DNA of 64,000 nt from Stomorhina lunata (taxonomy: Eukaryota; Arthropoda; Insecta; Diptera; Rhiniidae), in NCBI GenBank assembly GCA_933228675.1, contig OW121743.1, positions 79,231,995 to 79,295,994 on the forward strand, read 5' to 3'. Shown piece by piece: positions 62,342-64,000 of the stretch (the first letter of the stretch is position 1; every line of letters begins with the position of its first letter). Under the pieces are notes generated by a model. That model ran no database searches. It was not told where the DNA came from and saw nothing but the letters and a program-made list of their open reading frames with translations. The translations under genes and the position numbers were made by a program.

Positions 62342-63175
62342 TTAGACTGGGTCGATTTGTATGGGGGCCAAAAAAACGCTACGGATGTATAGCAAAATCG
62401 AAATCGGCACCTGATTTTAAGAAAGTTTCCCTAAGAAACCAGGTGTCTAAAATGAAAACCTATGTACCGTTGCGAGGCCTGAAAATATTCACTTCCCACA
62501 CATGGAATAGAATTTTGGAAAAAAATAGTTTTGGATATAATTCGATATCTTAATGAAAGGTTCTGAAAGCTCATTTTCTCTTCTCTTACAGTTTTAAATT
62601 TAAACCTGATTTGATAAGTAGTTTAAAAGTTATAAAGCTAAAACTAAACAATTCGTCAAACATATAATTCTACAGTAACTAAATGAAACAAAGTTTAAAC
62701 GCTAAATATCTTGAAACATAAATGAGATATTGACACAATCAAATACAGCTTAAATAGGTATTTGAATCGTCTTTGCAAATGTATAATCAAATATGCGTTC
62801 AGAACATAAATAGGACTTTGCTGAATTTTAAGAAAGAAATTTCTTCGAGATGTTAAACTTTGGTTTCGCTTTTGGGAACCCAGTGGCATTCTACTAAGTC
62901 TTACTGTAGCTCATATTTTGTGGAAACACCAGCTTTATCCACCTGAAGTTTCATTAAAATACCTTCATTAGTTTTCAAGATATCGAATTATATCCAAAAC
63001 AATTTTTTTTTCCAAAATTCTATTCAATGTGTAGGAAGTGAATATTTTCAGACCTCGTGGTGCTAGCTACGTTTTCATTTTAAACACCTGGTTTCTTAGG
63101 GAAACTTTCTTAGAATTAGGAGTAGATTTCGATTTTACTATACGCCTGTTCACGAAAAAAGTCGACCGACTCTAA
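62342..63175. mobile_element. DNA transposon-like element with ~230-bp inverted repeats
   Basis: The left end TTAGACTGGGTCGATTT and the right end (reverse complement TTAGAGTCGGTCGACTT) match with changes. The arms stay similar inward for about 230 bp: AAGAAAGTTTCCCTAAGAAA with CCAGGTGT, CTGAAAATATTCACTTCC, and GGATATAATTCGATATCTT on both sides. It is 834 bp with no transposase, hence a non-autonomous (MITE-like) element. It is located within the presumed intron of the third gene. Confidence 0.85.
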
Positions 63176-63288
63176 TATACATACATACCAAATTTATGCC
63201 AGGAAATCCTACTTATTTGTAAAAGCGCTTTTAAAAACATCAAAACGAATTTAAAATATTCTTTCTGATTTTTAAAAGAAAATAATCC

Positions 63289-63528
63289 GGTATGTGATGG
63301 AATTCGATTATTTTCATATCGATCGATTTCAGATACATTTTTAAGATAATTTTCCTCATTTCCACAAAAAAAAAAAAATCAAATCAAATGGAAGATAAGA
63401 TATCAGTCAAAAAGACTAAAGACCAAATTCTATTTTTTTGGGTAAAATAACCGAAAAATCTCAAAAACATAGGTATATACATATTTAAAATAGAACGATT
63501 TGAAAACGATCGATTTCCATCACATACC
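63289..63528. mobile_element. 240-bp MITE-like element, 20-bp TIRs
   Basis: The left terminus GGTATGTGATGGAATTCGAT and the reverse complement of the right terminus GGTATGTGATGGAAATCGAT differ at one base. The interior is AT-rich and non-coding. No target duplication is obvious. Confidence 0.75.
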
Positions 63529-63559
63529 CAATATCTGGAATTTCATCGATCTGGATTTT

Positions 63560-63860
63560 TAGCACTGAGCCGTTTGTGAAGCGAGCCGCTCGATCCGAGA
63601 CTGACGCCCGCTAGCAGCCGCAAGTAAAATGTTAAATAGACGCTAACAGTTTCGTACTTTACCAATTATCTTAGACTCTTAGACCAAATACGTCTAAATG
63701 GCTGCAAGATAACTCCCCCTCACGTTAGCCCTGACCTAAAATCCCACTCGGGTAGTTTACCGCATCTTCAACAAGGTTGCTCAGGTTTCCAGGATGTACC
63801 ACGAGGAGGTGCTAGTAGGAATTAAACCTGTTAGCAAGAAACCCAGGCAACAAATGCATC
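63560..63860 (-). mobile_element. Right arm of inverted repeat (copy of 59225-59500)
   Basis: The reverse complement matches the left copy across about 280 bp with moderate divergence (shared GGATGTACCACGAGGAGGTG on the plus strand). Likely a fragment of the same LINE-like repeat in opposite orientation. Confidence 0.75.
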
Positions 63861-64000
63861 CCATTTGCATCCTAAATAGGATCATAACGAGTTTATTTAT
63901 TCCATGGTAAACTACTGGTTTATGAATTTCGATGTAGCCAAGAACGGAAAATGTCGAATGTACTGGGCTTTCAGTTGAGGTCTCTACATACTAGAACTAG

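Overview
This looks like nuclear DNA from a higher fly (Diptera, probably a schizophoran such as a blow fly or house-fly relative). The base composition is very AT-rich. Introns are spliceosomal with GT..AG ends and range from about 60 bp to over 30 kb. Decayed non-LTR retrotransposons and small dispersed elements are abundant, and the gene products are typical animal proteins. The organism is inferred; nothing in the sequence names it.

Two protein-coding genes can be reconstructed exon by exon. (1) On the minus strand, 47619 to 9384, lies the orthologue of NCKIPSD/SPIN90 (WISH/DIP/SPIN90 family, an Arp2/3 activator). It has an N-terminal SH3 exon, a short exon, a large exon with a Ser/Thr/Pro-rich linker, and five exon blocks of the leucine-rich/armadillo-like domain. 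The seven coding exons join in frame to a 779-residue protein. A likely non-coding first exon sits near 52806-53345. (2) On the plus strand, 56786 to 58677, lies a three-exon orthologue of NUDCD1 (NudC domain-containing protein 1), 590 residues. The two genes are divergent. A third gene, whose coding part would lie beyond the right edge, is suggested by a promoter-like region near 60757 and two candidate non-coding exons (60791-61078 and 62012-62147).

The most striking content is a short-period satellite. Roughly 31-bp units, each a near-perfect dyad centred on CTATAG, form at least six arrays (1651-3700, 28450-31487, 32266-34745, 35530-39492, 40190-42045, 54888-55440). Four of them, about 10 kb in total, lie inside the single 32.7-kb intron that separates the SH3 exon of SPIN90 from the rest of the gene. 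Each array carries its own version of the spacer between dyads (ATCA, AACG, ATATCG, ATCG/TTCG, ATTAACG). The 35.5-39.5 kb array also shows a 772-bp higher-order duplication.

The rest of the intergenic and intronic space holds broken LINEs of at least two types (RNase H-bearing jockey/I-like and a second RT family). It also holds two related dispersed families with hairpin ends and a GACGGACG-type microsatellite core (copies at 7, 21-27, 32.5, 46, 48.5-50.4, 54.3 and 60.3 kb). Two TIR elements lie at the right end, a 131-bp minisatellite inside a possible Helitron-like element at 50.56-51.99 kb, and several TA microsatellites are scattered through the window. No intact transposon gene, virus, CRISPR array, rRNA or functional tRNA gene was found.
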